Assembly (NCBI GenBank): GCA_022496185.1
Contig: WTXG01000038.1
Coordinates: 62,001-126,000, forward strand
Source: Multifurca ochricompacta
Lineage: Eukaryota > Basidiomycota > Agaricomycetes > Russulales > Russulaceae
Length of the DNA stretch: 64,000 bases
Direction: 5' to 3'
Shown: in pieces, positions 1 to 12,200 of the stretch
Numbering within the stretch: position 1 is the stretch's first letter
How the letters are laid out: each line of letters begins with the position of its first letter
Position numbers and translations under genes: made by a program
The notes under the pieces: generated by a model
Seen by the model: only the letters and a program-made list of their open reading frames with translations
Told to the model about the DNA's origin: nothing
Database searches by the model: none

Positions 1-240
1 TGAAAACATGGTTACTAGACTTGGGCTTATATGAGTATGTTGTCGACCTCGAATGTGACACAGGAAGTGTCCATGATGTTGACCTTGAGAGTGATGCAAG
101 AGGTGTGTGACTGAACATGTTTCAGTTTGCATAATACACTTCAGATCACTCCTCTCCTCTCGTCAACTCACTCTCACACCTCTTAATTGGCGATGTGCTC
201 ATTCAACTCATTTTGACCTGATGCCTTAATCATGGAGGGA
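1..240 (+). mobile_element. Copia-4, 3' end of internal region
   Basis: This is the last part of a Ty1/copia internal region that enters from the left edge. It matches the tail that follows the pol stop in the copia elements at 41341-41637 and 48361-48619 (for example the conserved GAGAGTGATGCAAGAGGTGT block). It ends in a purine run (TGGAGGGA) that abuts the LTR, as a polypurine tract should. No open reading frame of note remains here. The 5' part of the element lies outside the window. Confidence 0.8.
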
Positions 241-736
241 TGTTGACACGACATGTGTCTTGAGGTGCTTCAGGCATCTAGGTTAGGGTCTAAGCTGTGC
301 AAGATTAGATTAGATATAGATTCGGAGTTTCGGACTTTTTACTATATCATTATTACTTTCTTTCTCACAATGCGCAGCAGCTGACTGATGTACCTTAGTA
401 ATCCTGTGTAGCATGTGATATCTCACTGGCCAATGGCCTTTGTCCCTCAGTAGTATATTCTAGTGCATTCCATTGTGCACAGACCATCCTTTAGAACTAT
501 ATAAGGAGGTCTATTTGTCTCTTACACTTCAGAGTTTTCTTCATCTCTGAAGTGTAAGTCCCACTCTCTCTACTTACTACCTTACCTATAACTAACCGTC
601 TCTTGTAGATAACTTGTTTCTAGGTGTGTAGTATAGTAATATAGAGTTTTCTTCATCTCTGAAGTATAACTTGTTTCTAGCCTTACATGCTAACATCCAA
701 CAGTCAGTATCACTGCGCGCACATGCCTGTTCATCA
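241..736 (+). mobile_element. 3' LTR of Copia-4 (split-leader copia LTR)
   Basis: 496-bp LTR, TG...CA, starting right after the polypurine tract. It has a TATA box (ACTATATAAGG) near 498. The split leader is R1a 531-553, intron 1 554-608 (GTAAGT, CTAAC, TGTAG), R1b 609-623, and the joined R1a-R1b copy 643-680. Both R1b copies read ATAACTTGTTTCTAG, a variant private to this LTR. A putative second intron is 624-680. The LTR cuts off the C-terminal end of the Plavaka transposase to its right. Its target duplication cannot be checked because the other LTR is outside the window. Confidence 0.88.
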
Positions 737-3700
737 AGTATGAGTCTGTGAGCCTGTGTAATGGTAATGGATTACTATCATAAACTGGGATAAGATGCAC
801 TGCTTGTAAGAATGCATCCAGATGCACAACAGCCTTGCATTGTCTGCCCCCTTCTATGTCAAGCTGTACTACCCACATACCAGTAGTATTATCTATTGAG
901 ACCCTTGTAAACCAGTCCACCAAAGAGCATGGATATTTGATATTGTTGTACTTGAATGAGAACATGAGCTGAACACACACAATATTGAGCCCTTGCATGC
1001 CAGGCTTTGCCTCATCTTCAACAATGAAGGCACAATCATGTCTGGGTCCTTTTCCTTGCCATGATGGCATCGAGTGGACACACTCACGTCACATACCATA
1101 GATACCACTTGGGTCACTTGGTGCAAAGAAAGTTGCCACAGCAGAATGAAAGACAGAGATCTTGCTGGTAATAGGAGGGAGGCTTGTATCATTGAGGTGG
1201 AGCTGATCCAAAAGAAATAATTGAGTGAGGTAGGGAAGATTTGGTTCATTCACTACATTTGAAAGCTCTTCCAATGATTGTGGATACCTGCAGGCTAATT
1301 GGAATGAAGATTGTGAAGTAATGCAGGGAAGTATAACTCACCTGGCAAGTGTGCAAGGATGACATGGCCAAGCACATTTTTTTCATCCACAGCCCCTCCA
1401 TTTTCATCATCACTCTCATCATCATCTTCTCTTGATGTATCATTGTTTGGCTGGTAGATATAAGAGATATTTTGAGGTGGGATGTGGCCTGCAGGCAGCA
1501 TACCACATGCCACAAAGTCAGAACCCATAGCTGATAGTTTATCAAGATGCTGGTTAGTCATAAGCATCTGACCCAAGGCATGATATTGATTGGAATGCCT
1601 CCATGGCTTTTTGACTGCTGAGATGTGGTGTGATTCAGTAATGGATGAACATAAACCACCAGGTGCACCAAAGTGTTCAATCAGTGAGTGATAGTGAACC
1701 AGAGCATGTTGTTGTGGGAGGGAAAACCCAGCTGTACAGATGCCAGTAACATAAAATATTTTGCATAGATCTATGAATTTTATCAATGCTAGATCTAGGT
1801 TCTTTAGAGAGTCTTCATTGATATTTTGTTGATGCACAAGGTAATAAACATCAAGGGAAGTGGCAATGCATGTGACCATTTCATTTGGCACAAATCCAAC
1901 TATCGAAGGTAAATATACCTGCCTTGATGTTGGCAAACAGCATGAGATCTCTTCTTGTAAGAATCACATACCTTCATCAGTGCCTTTGTGTCATCACCAG
2001 TCCACTGCTTGAAGCAACAACCTTGAGGAAAGCAGCAAAGGCCTGAGAATGCCAGAACAGCTGCAATACTTGATCACAACTACCATAAGACAGACAACTT
2101 ACAAGTAATAATTCTTTGACACACCAACAGTCTATTTCATCAAGGATCTTGCACGATTTGCTCTCCCCATGCTCCCACAATAAATATTCACCAACCCAAG
2201 TAACCAAATGATCTTTGAACATTCCTTTGATAACTTGATGCAAGAGATCTGGTGATAGCATCGCATGAATATCTGTGCAGGGGAAATCATTTGTAAATGG
2301 CTTTAAAATTAAAATTGCTGAATTAAGCAAAATTAATTAAATGTCATGATAAGTTAACGCACTATGATGTCATCATCTATGCCATATTGATTCCACAAAG
2401 TCTTTGAGTCTAAGAAGTCAGCAAGTTCCTCTGTCAATGCACATGTGCATGGTATGGTTGGCATTTCCAAGTTGTCTGGAAAAATTGGAAAAGTGATACA
2501 TCTGTTGTGTTGTTAGCTGTGTGCTGTAAGATTGGGAGGATCCAATCTAAGACTTACTTTGGACACCAGCCTTGAACAATTCTGGTTAGCATCACTTGTT
2601 CAGGGTAATCAGCAATAAATGTGATAAGATCATAAATTATACACCTGTAATGTCCATCAGGGCATCGTCAGATGGCTGGCTTTGTCATCCCCAGTAGGAG
2701 TGTCTTGAGTATGGCAGATAATGATGCATGATAGAGCTGGCACTTGAATTTTTGAAACTCTGGGTCATCATCATATCTGTGATCACCTAGATCTATTAAT
2801 CAATAAATTTGAATATAATTAAGAAGTGGCTCACTCTTTGGAATGGCTAGAAATGCTATGGGTACAACAGCATTGCAATGCACACAACGAACAGTATTGT
2901 GGATGTTGCCAATTGAAAGGTATAGTGGATGATACTCAGTGTGTCCTGTGGCAACAGACACAGTAGTTTTGTCACTCCCTAAAATAATAGGGCAGTACAT
3001 AGCCCTGAAGGCATCAGCATTGGATGCAAAGATCTTGACCTATATGATATTATCAGTTATTTTAGTTTATATCTTAAGATAATTGAATATATTCACACAA
3101 TGTTTCCAAGAAATGTTGGCCAACATAATATCCCCCCAGCAATTGTCGCACACAGGTCCTTCGGCGTGCGTCGGTTCGGGTCAGTCAGGGTCACAGTCAA
3201 TCAAGGCAATCAAGGTAGGCAGGTGTCACACAGCGCGCGGCCGGTATGGATCAAGGCAACGAGTCTGAACGTCGTGTGTGAAGTCAGGGTGTTCAGATAG
3301 CAAGGCAAGAGCCTTTGCTGGAGTTACTGGTGAGCCAAACCCTCTCAAGTCACATCTTGGAAGAGGGCTGAAGGGACTTCTTAAGGACCTTTGATTGGTA
3401 CAAGGAGAACAGACTTAGTCTGTCCTTAGATTTATTGCAGTCTTTAAATACAGTGTAGCTACTATGAAGTCATAGTCTAGAGTCTTGTACAAATGATATC
3501 ATAGTAGGTCACAATGGTCATGATATCATCTATGAGGTCATACTAAGGTCACAAGGTCTATGACATCAACTATGAGATCATCAATCAGATGACATGGGAG
3601 TTGAATCCCTTGTCCAGACTATGGCTGTCAGATAAGTGGATCTGATAAGGTATATGGTGAAAGAAAGGGACATAGCAGACAGAAAAAGAGAGAAAACGCG

Positions 3701-4519
3701 AAATAATAGCAAGAAAGTGTCACAGCAATGCTGACCATGCTCATCCAGTTCCATATAAGGGCACATGTCAAAGTGTCCTTCAAAGTCAGGATTGTCCAAC
3801 ATTGCTGATATGGCAAGGTCTGGGTCACGATACCAAACCTCATATGATGTCTGCTTCCAGCTCAGGGCATCCACTGGCACACAAAGATCTTCAGAGAAGC
3901 CTGTAATGAAGCATTGCCAAGGAACATCACCAAGCAGTGAGGAATCAATCTTTGCATATAGGTCTTGATGACACTTAAATGGCTCAGATGTGTCAAGGCC
4001 AGAATCTTCCAGGGATGCAAGCCATAATTTCATGAGTAAGTCTATATTGGATGCTGACATTTCAACGTGGTGATATAGAAGATCTGCAATCATAAACTGA
4101 GTCTGATTGTCAAAGGGTGACCAGTCTGCATTTGGTCTTTGCATTCTTTCCTGTTGTATGCTGCCAGGTGGTAGGAAGTTCCCATCCAAGTCACAGGGAA
4201 CAGCTTAAAATATAAAGCAATTACATATATCAGAAGTGTAATGAGAAGTGCATTGAGATAGAAACTTACCAGTGAGATAAGCATGCTCAATCCATTTTCT
4301 GCTTGGGCCTGAACTAGAATGTGGTGGTACATCTTGGTAATCCAGCCCATTTTGATGCAGAGGGGTCATGCTGGAGCAATCCTGTCTTGGCCCTGTATCT
4401 GAATGGGCATTGGAGTTTGCATGAATCGACCACATGTGGTATGTGCAGCCGTGTTGACTCTTGAAAGTGACAGGACAACCTGAGTACACACACAGGAGTC
4501 TATGAGGATGCCACATCAT
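737..4519 (-). pseudogene. Plavaka-type (CACTA-like) transposase, disrupted
   Basis: Read right to left, fragments of one Plavaka transposase appear in order. An N-terminal C2H2-like finger lies at 4519-4270. A second block is at 4189-3725 (PFDNQTQFMIADLLYHHVEMSAS). A third, at 3000-2810, has the family hallmark SDKTTVSVATGHTEYHPLYLS and IGNIHN. The MLSPDLLHQVIKGMFKDHLV block is at 2330-2170. The GGLCSSITESHH...KPWRHSNQYHALGQML block is at 1936-1295, and the C-terminal GMQGLNIVC...GMWVVQLD block at 1070-740. Several GT-AG introns fit between blocks. A solo LTR (3144-3724) and the Copia-4 LTR (ending at 736) interrupt it, and stops lie between blocks, so it is dead. The family is a basidiomycete cut-and-paste DNA transposase. 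No terminal inverted repeats were found. Confidence 0.85.
3144..3724 (-). mobile_element. Solo gypsy-type LTR in the Plavaka gene
   Basis: 581-bp LTR beginning TGTCGCACACAGG and ending AAAGTGTCACA, flanked by a perfect 5-bp duplication GCAAT (3139-3143 and 3725-3729). It belongs with the LTRs at 5612-6197 and 56032-56732, which share the ends and the hairpin block AACAGACTTA...GTCTGT (here about 3404-3425). The TATA-like ATTTAAA lies on the minus strand just before this hairpin, so the LTR is read leftward. No internal region is present, so it is a recombination remnant. Confidence 0.88.
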
Positions 4520-4951
4520 ATGGGTTGAGGGAATTGATAAATGCAGCTGTAAAAAGGATTTTAGCTATCTATTCAGTTGTTGTGGTCAAAATCAGTTTGG
4601 ACACACTTCAGATTATCTTATCAGGTGTCCAGCTGTCCAGTCCTCAACTATCCAGTTGCTACTGGTGCATCTCAACAGGAATGTGATCCTCACTAGGCTA
4701 GGTTGCCATCAAGGATGCCAGATGTTATTGGAATTAGGCTATGGTAGGAGATTACATGTATCACTGGACATCTATCTAAGAAAAATGGGGCAGCACAAAT
4801 ATTAGAAATCAGGGAGATAATCATGAAGGATATATAAGCCCATAAAAAGAAGGGGGGGAGTTCATGCCATTCAAATCCTTGAACTCATCCCCCTCTTATC
4901 CCAAGATCAAATATTGATTCTGTAAATCATCTTCATTCTCATTCCTCCATA
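4520..4951. promoter_or_regulatory. Divergent intergenic region
   Basis: This 432-bp gap lies between the Plavaka start (minus) and the plus-strand gene at 4952. A TATATAAG at 4831-4838 lies about 120 bp before the ATG at 4952 and is a reasonable core promoter for it. A purine run (AGAAGGGGGGGAG) follows. I see no gene here. Confidence 0.45.
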
Positions 4952-5271
4952 ATGCCAATCACAACACACAAGGCCAATGTGAAGGCACACCCAGGGCACA
5001 TTATTGTCAATTCTCAGCAGAAGTGCTGCACCTCAAGGCAGGTAGCTGAAGACAAAGCTAAATCAAAAGAAGAGGAAGCCACTGCCAGAGAGATGGAAGC
5101 CACCCAGCATCAAGCAGTGGTCAATCATATTGCTAACATAGAGGACAGAATTCAGCTTGCTGAATTCTCAGCACAAAACATGCTGCAAGACCTGATCTGG
5201 CCCTGAGTGCTGAATATTATCCCTTACAGAAAGAGAAAATGGCCCATTCCATCAGAATGGCGGTTACTGCA

Positions 5272-6376
5272 TGTCAAACAGGCATGAGGTGCAGCATACT
5301 GACTGTAAGGGTTAGCGGTTTAGGCTAGAAAACAAGTTAAACTTCAGAGGTGAAGGAAACTCTATATTACTATACTACACACCTAGAAAACAAGTTAACT
5401 ACATGAGACAGTTAGTTATAGGTAAGGTAGTAAGTAGAGAGACTGGGACTTACACTTCAGAGGTGAAGGAAACTCTGAAGTGTAAGAGATGAAACAGACA
5501 CCCTTATATACATTCCAAGGGATGGTCTGTGCACTGGAATAAGTCCACAAGTGCCAGACAAAGTCCAAACAATAAACAAGAGGGAATAAGGCCATTGGCC
5601 AGTAAGGAATCTGTTACAGCCAGGTGCGTGCTGTGTCAAGACCAGAGAGTTGTTCGGATTCAAGGTAACTAAGTCAAGATCAAGACTACAGTCAAGTCGA
5701 GTTAAGCCCACACAAGATAGAGGGGCGCGTGCGAGATATGGAATCGAACAGCGACACTAGGTCCTGTCACAAGCTACTGGGGTTCGAAGTCCCTCTAAGT
5801 CGCGACTTAAGAGGGTTCAAGAGGGATCTTTCAGTGAGTCAAAGGAAACACCTGTATTGACACAGGAGAACAGACTTAAGGTCTGTTCTCTAGAGTGTAA
5901 TAGGTTTAAATACAGTTGGATCACTACTCAAGATAAGAGTCTAGCCAATGAAGTAAAGTAGGTATAATAGGATGATATCATGCTGTGTCACAGTGACCTC
6001 AACGCTACGTCATACCATGTCATATAGGTACAGGAGATGGGCTAGATCAGTACATAAGGAAAAGGAAAACAATAGAGGGGTTACGCCCTCCTAGTATTCA
6101 GTCAGTTAACCTAGTTAGATAGGTTAACTGATACAACTCAGACAGTTATCCAGACAGTCGACAAAGAAAAGAAAAGAAAGGAAAACAAACTGTCACAGAA
6201 TCACATGCTTGTACATCATTACTAAGGTGCATCAGTCAGCTACTGCAGAATGTGAGAAAGAAGGTAATAATGATATGGTAAATAGTCCGAAACTCCGATA
6301 TCTAATCTAGTCCACAAAGTAGCTAATCTAATCTCCTGATGCCTGAAGCATCACCAAACATGTCCTATGTTCAACA
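5272..6376 (-). mobile_element. Solo copia LTR (split-leader), itself interrupted
   Basis: Copia LTR in reverse orientation, TGTCAAACAGG...TGTTCAACA, with a perfect 5-bp duplication CTGCA (5267-5271 and 6377-6381). The nested LTR 5612-6197 splits it. Split leader on the minus strand: R1a 5454-5476, intron 1 5399-5453, R1b 5383-5398, joined copy 5325-5363. Both R1b copies read TTAACTTGTTTTCTAG, a private variant. Its insertion breaks the plus-strand gene 4952-8201. Confidence 0.9.
5612..6197 (-). mobile_element. Solo gypsy-type LTR nested in the copia LTR
   Basis: 586-bp LTR, TGTTACAGCC...CTGTCACA, with perfect 5-bp duplication GAATC (5607-5611 and 6198-6202). A near-perfect hairpin lies at 5866-5890: 10-bp arms GAGAACAGAC and GTCTGTTCTC with a 5-nt spacer. 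It stands just downstream (minus-strand sense) of a TATA-like ATTTAAAC. It is the youngest of the three layers here: gene, then copia LTR, then this LTR. Confidence 0.88.
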
Positions 6377-8201
6377 CTGCAGACAATCCAAGTCTATGCA
6401 ATGTGATTGAAGAAGTTGAGCATGGCCAAGAAGAGGTGCACAGCCAAGAAGAGTATGTATTTCTGTCAATTTATTACAGAGCACACATTCTAATTCTGAT
6501 CAATTATGACAGTGGACCATCCAACCTTGAATCTGAAAGTGAATTACAGGACAGTGGTAGTGAGGACAGCAGTGCATGAGCACAATCCTATCCACCAACT
6601 GTGTCACCCACTTCATTTACAGACACTGAGCCAGTCCCAAATATTAATGCAGGCAGAGATCAAACAGATCACACTGACAACAATGACAACAATAATGAAT
6701 TTATCTCCATTTGTTTCAGTGATCTGGAAGAGGAGGAAGAGGAGGAAGAGCCAAGGCAGCAGCAGCACAAAGGAAAAGGAAAACAGAGTGCAAGAATGGT
6801 GATATTAATTTCCAATTCTCACATGACTGATTCCACCAACACCACTGACAACACCACACATCATAGGAGTCACATCATACAAAGAAGAAGTCATCTAGTG
6901 TGGGCCAGTTGTGGAGTGAAGTTGCAAAGGCATGTGTCATAAACTCCGCAGTCATGGGGTCAATCAACAAGCACAAGTGAAAGGAGCTGCAGTAAGAGTA
7001 TATCTGGGATACACAGTTCATTCTTACGACAATTACCAGGGAGTCCTATCATGGCCAGAGAGATCCCAAGTGCAGCAAGATTGATTCCACAGGGCTCCAT
7101 GTTAACTGGGAAAGAAGGAGTGAAACTCGTAAGTCACTCTATTTGCAATCAATTATCACTATCTGATCATATATAGTAGTCCCCACTAGCACTGGCATGA
7201 AAAGTGCTATCATGGCATCTGAGTCAAACTATGCTAGTACAGGAGTTAGTGGGATCCATGAAGACAACAACACATCCCAAGCATCCCAGTACATCAAGCA
7301 TGGTCGCCAGAACACATGGACTACAGCACAGGTATCACTTTATATTTTTTTAACTTACACAGATTGCTCATTGATGTACAGATGGGGATCATGTTAACTA
7401 ATGTAGCTGTGGGCACAGAAGACAACTTGCAAGATGCCAATCCCAAGTGTCCCTGAAGGAGGTACTTGGTTACAGACCTACCATTTCCACATGGTTCAGC
7501 TCATAGGTGTGCATGGCAAAAAACATTTGTTCCAACTTTGATAATGTGGGCAGGGTCCATAGAAGACCCATTTGGTGCAAACAATCATGTGGAGGGCATT
7601 ATTAAAGATATATGGTGTCTTGTATATCCAGACATACCACTTGGGCCCAAGGAAATGCAGATCACACTAGGCATGGTACATCCATCATTTTTCCTTACTG
7701 AGTATTGATCTTATGACTTTCAGATTGATAATGTACTCAATAACTGGTGCAGCAACACTGGAAAGGTGGGCTACAAGGTTATCTTGGATCTATGGGACAA
7801 CGACACATGCTATGACTTTGCTTCTTTGGAAGAGTTCACAAAATTTGCTGGGTCTGCTCTTGAAGGCTTTCACTTTATTTACCAGTACCCAGATCTCAAG
7901 GTAAGTTATATTATGATGTACTATAACTGTCTAAAATTGCCAACAGGGTTTGCATGCAGCATTTTGTTCAGAGTTAATCATGAAAGTATATGCAAAACAC
8001 CTTCAAAGGATAGAAAAATCACCAGTTGATTATGGCCCTCAAATTGGAGCACTGGCATTGGTAACAACTGCAGTTGAGGGAGGGCTAACATTGTTCAGGG
8101 ATGGTGTCAAGGGACCTGGTTTTATTGAAGATCCTTGGGGCAGAAAGGTGCGAGAATGGGTTGGCACTACAAAAAGAGTTGACAGTGAATGTTGGGAATG
8201 A

Positions 8202-9241
8202 ATAATTGACCAATTGCAATACTATTATCACACAAGTAAGGGGTCCTCTCAAGATGCTGGAGGACCCACTGATACTGCCTTTCCCCTCATCAAGCTTGAC
8301 TGGTATGTCTCATCAATATATTATATTCCTCTGATTTATTCATGCTAGATATCAAAAAACATTGCACGCGTAGATTACCATCTTCATGTAAATTGCTTAG
8401 TAATAATGTTAAACTATTATGGACTATCTGAGAACTGCTTTGTGAACCACTTTGTGAACCACTTTGCCAACCCAAAAAGCACAATAAACATAAAAACTAG
8501 ACTAATGAGTCCTAGATTTGAAAAGTAGCTTTACATTTTCAAAAGTAGTTCTAGGCATGAAGACACATTTGCTAGATCTACTTTTGAATTTAAAGTGCTA
8601 GAAGGGCTAGATTGGCTAGCAATAGTCAATCTAGCAATATGTCATTTTCCTGATGTGTAGGCTCTTAGCAAAGTTCAATATAGGTCTATTCTTGCTGCAT
8701 AAGCAAAGCAGAGTCCTCTGACTGCTTCAAGCCTTATGCATGCATTAATCTCTGCATTCTGGGCAGCTTTCCGACTAGGATATTTTCACCTCTAAGTTTT
8801 ACCACGATCTCTACATCTTATCTAATCTACATAGCAAGCGCGGGATAGAAGCACCTGTTACACTAAGTACCCTGACATATCTTATTTACCAACGCGCGAT
8901 CCTTTCCGCCTGTCTGGCATTATCTAAAATACATACTAGACTACTTTGGATCACTCTATAATCAAATCATCAAATTGTATCACTCAAACAAAGGCCGCGT
9001 GTGTCTATCAGTGTCCATTGCTGCGTAGGGCAGCAACTACTTGGCATCGCGTGGACTGGGTCAGAACGGTCCGGACTCCCTCTTATCTTATCTAAGTTTA
9101 AGAAGGTCGACTTTACAAGACACACGCGTTATATAACCCTCTGGGTGGCTTTCAAGCGGTCCGGGATGCCAAAAATGTGCATCCAGGACAGATGTGCATA
9201 CAGGACAATACCCAAACTAGATATTTTTCAAACAAATCCCA
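8202..9241. repeat. Non-coding repeat-derived DNA
   Basis: No gene is supported. Part of the stretch (about 8650-9200) matches, with inversions, the interior of the hAT-like element at 21020-21480 (blocks GGTCTATTCTTGCTG, TCTGGCATTATCTAAAATAC, TGCACATCCAGGACAG). A short tandem (CTTTGTGAACCA) lies near 8437-8463. I read it as old fragments of the same miniature element family. Confidence 0.5.
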
Positions 9242-12200
9242 CGGGTGATGCCAAAAAAATAAATAATACCACGAAGTGATATACTATCGAACAAAAGAGC
9301 ATCTATACAGATTTCTTGACATACGATGTGAATAGGTGAGGTTGAACGCTCTTACCCAAACGTTATTAAGATACTAACCACTAGCGAAAGCTTTCCTCCA
9401 TCACGCACCATAATGAACAAAGTTCACCCACCGCTCCAGAGTCATCCCCTTCTTTCTCCTCATCTTCCGCGTCGCATCACGAAGCGCCCTCGCAGACCTC
9501 AAGTGATAAGGTACCTCTTGTCCATTCCTAGAGAACATCGACTTGTAGAAATTCTCTGCAATTTCACATCCATCTATATCTGCCATCTCCCACATCGTCC
9601 CCACCACACTTCGAAACCCACAATATTGCACTGCCGCAGTAAGATGAAGTCCCTCGTCAGCAATACTGTCACCTGTCAATTCCGCAGTGTGACATGCAGC
9701 AAGGAATGCAAATTCAGCAGCAGGCAGTTGAGAGCGTACAATGTCGAGTAGAGTAAGGCGCTCATCATCGAACAGCTTGAATGATGCATCGAATGGTTTC
9801 CCAGTCTCGAGCTTGCCATGACACACGAAATGTACCAATCCGTGATGTCGTAGTCCTTCCACCACACCAGCCGGTGTCGCGATCTTCCCACAGAGGGTGG
9901 TCACCGGCAGCCGCGAATTGAAAGACTGTATGATTTCCATCTCTCCAAAAGCGCCTGGTAAGGATTCATCTGGATTAGCCACAAGGAGTAATGAAGGTTG
10001 GTACGATGTTCTTGGACTGGGTTTGCGAGACTCGATGAGTGCAGAGAGTGTCGGTGTATATGAAGGGATATATAGATCTGAAAAGTATCGCTTGACACCA
10101 TCATTTGATGGGATTGGGCCCATCGCATGAAGGGGAAGTGAGCAGAAAACGGAGGTCGGACACCACCAGATTCGTGATTGTTCTGGTACCCCCAAAGCGC
10201 ATAGCCTGTCGATGACTGGTCTGCCGACGAGTTTGTAAAGGCCGTCGAGTACAGAACGTAAAGCGCGTTTGTATTTGTCTGAGTCGAGACCCTCGTTTCG
10301 TGCGACCACTAGGCGATCTTTTAATTCATTTGCAAGATGATAGAAATCTTTAGTTGTAAGGATAAGGGAAGGGGGAGAGTTGTGAACGAGAATGAGGATA
10401 TCGGAACGCCACTTGCTATGATTGATAATGACGATGGGCCCATGTGAAGCAGCAATACGAATATTTTCGAATGATGGCGTCTTCAGAAACTCACCAAACC
10501 CTGGTAATTCTTGGATCTGCGACACGAGCACATCCCGCTCCTCCAGAAGCTTCTGTTGCTTGACCACCAGACGACCGAATGGGTCCATCCCATCACCAAT
10601 CTGTGATCCACCATCGCTGATCTCTATAGTCCCACTCGGCGTGACAGACATGGTGAGTGACTCGAGATCCTGATTAATTGCTGCAAGTTTCGTCGCTAAA
10701 GGTGAATTGAATCGAGAAAGGTGATCCATGGAATTGCGAAGACCACGCATTTCAGACCATAGTAATGCCCTCCCTTGTTCTAGAGTCTCAATAGCCTGAG
10801 TGAATTGACCCATGTCGATCTGGTAAGACGCGTAGTCCAGTGGCATCTTGTCACAGAGCCCTCGCATTGCGACCAGTCGAGCATGCTGTATTTGTAAGGT
10901 CGGCGCGGAGACAAATGAGCTTTGTATTAATGACATGGCCATTTGGTATGCATCAGAGACGGACGGGTGCTTGGCCGATCGCACAATGGATGCCCAGCGG
11001 CATGACAAAGTAAATCGGTCAGATACCTTTGCAAATTTATCATTGACACCCAAACGAATTAGCTCAATGATTTCATCGAAATCCTGTCTTCGACCAAGCA
11101 ACCTGAAGCGTTGGGATAAAGACTTGAAAAGTTGTTTGATTAAAGTGAAGTGGTATCGCCGGGCGCTTTGCATTTCGAGAACACCACGATGCAAGGTGAT
11201 AGACTCGTCAAGGTACTCCATTTTATTCGAACACTCAAACGCCATGTAGAGGTCAAAGCCCAAATCGAATGCCGGTTGAATCCAAATGGATGACTCGTGT
11301 CAGCTGACGCAACTAGTACCCGGCGGCACTTGATCACCTCTTCAAGGTCCGTGATATCGTCGGTACGAGAGAACTTGGTTGTATACCAATCCGCAAGACG
11401 TCTGAGGTACGCGTTGCGCTCGGAGGACCTTGGCGGAGTCTTGGAGATCAGTTTTGAATATTTTGAATTTTCTCGTCTACCACCTTCATCGGATACGCCG
11501 CCCGGACAGCATCAACTTTGTCAATTTCTTCTTGAGATGTGATGTGAGCTGAGGACGATGAGGCAAGGCTGACCATTTCGGAAGTATATGAACGTGATTC
11601 TTGAAGAGCCTCTGTGAGACCGAAGTTATCGAAGCGCTTCTTAGCAGGGATGCCATCCATGGGTAAGTACATGCCGAAAGCGGTTGTCAAGGGAAGAAGA
11701 GCCGAGTACGGTACGAAAACGGGAAGTCGCCTCCTCTAAATATTCTGGATTTGGATGGAAGGTAGCCCGAACGCGCGCAAGAGTCGCGGCAAATGCCAAA
11801 GCTTCATTCTGAGTTTTACTGCGGTCATTCCCAAGAGGACTTGAGGCAATGACACTTTCTAGGAGGGTTATTGCCTCATCGTAATCGTTGTTTGAATAAT
11901 TTGTTCCATATCGAATTAAGAGGAACATAATCAGTCCGAGAAGAATGTCATGAGAGCCTGGCGGTAAGATCTTCAGCGCGTCCCGAAGGCATTGAATGAC
12001 TCCATCTATCGGCTCTACTTGCTTCCCTTGAAAAATTTGTGTGAAATGGCGGAGATCGAGGTGAGAATGGCGCCAGTTGGATAGTTTACTGAGTTGTGAC
12101 AGGTGAGAAGTTCTTGGCAGAGCATCACCATCTCCTCAATATCCCGCTTCTCATCCGCTTCCAGCTCAACTTGAATAGTCAACGCCTTAACAAGCGATGC

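Larger units (their letters stand above)
4952..8201 (+). pseudogene. Basidiomycete protein of unknown function, split by an LTR
   Basis: I do not know a function. The pieces fit a protein type that recurs in Agaricomycete genomes beside transposons. It has a short basic and coiled N-terminus (4952-5206, SRQVAEDKAKSKEEEATARE) and an acidic low-complexity middle (6377-6942, a DLEEEEEEEE run). The C-terminal domain is built from exons at about 7466-7708, 7766-7903 and 7950-8201 (WQKTFVPTLIMWAGSIEDPF, FAGSALEGFHFIYQYPDLK, IGALALVTTAVEGGLTLF). Exons are separated by GT-AG introns, for example the one starting GTAAGT near 7902. A copia LTR (5272-6376) sits between the first two parts. Without it, the reading frame of the 6377 block runs back leftward from the insertion site. 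It may be transposon cargo of the adjacent Plavaka element or a host gene. Family assignment is from memory of sequence pattern only. Confidence 0.55.

Noticed and set aside
5768..5795. tRNA T-arm-like GGGGTTCGAAGTCCC
   Set aside because: It lies inside the gypsy-type LTR 5612-6197. No D-arm, anticodon arm or acceptor stem fits around it, and a similar GGTTCGAAGTCCC occurs in the Gypsy-1 tail near 56747.
10848..11249. 133-codon open frame on the plus strand
   Set aside because: It is a shadow of the TPR-CHAT A coding strand, and its counterpart in copy B is much shorter.
9401..11263. CHAT domain taken as evidence of a CRISPR-linked protease system
   Set aside because: The resemblance to bacterial TPR-CHAT proteases is at domain level only. 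No Cas gene or array is present, and the context is a fungal gene family.
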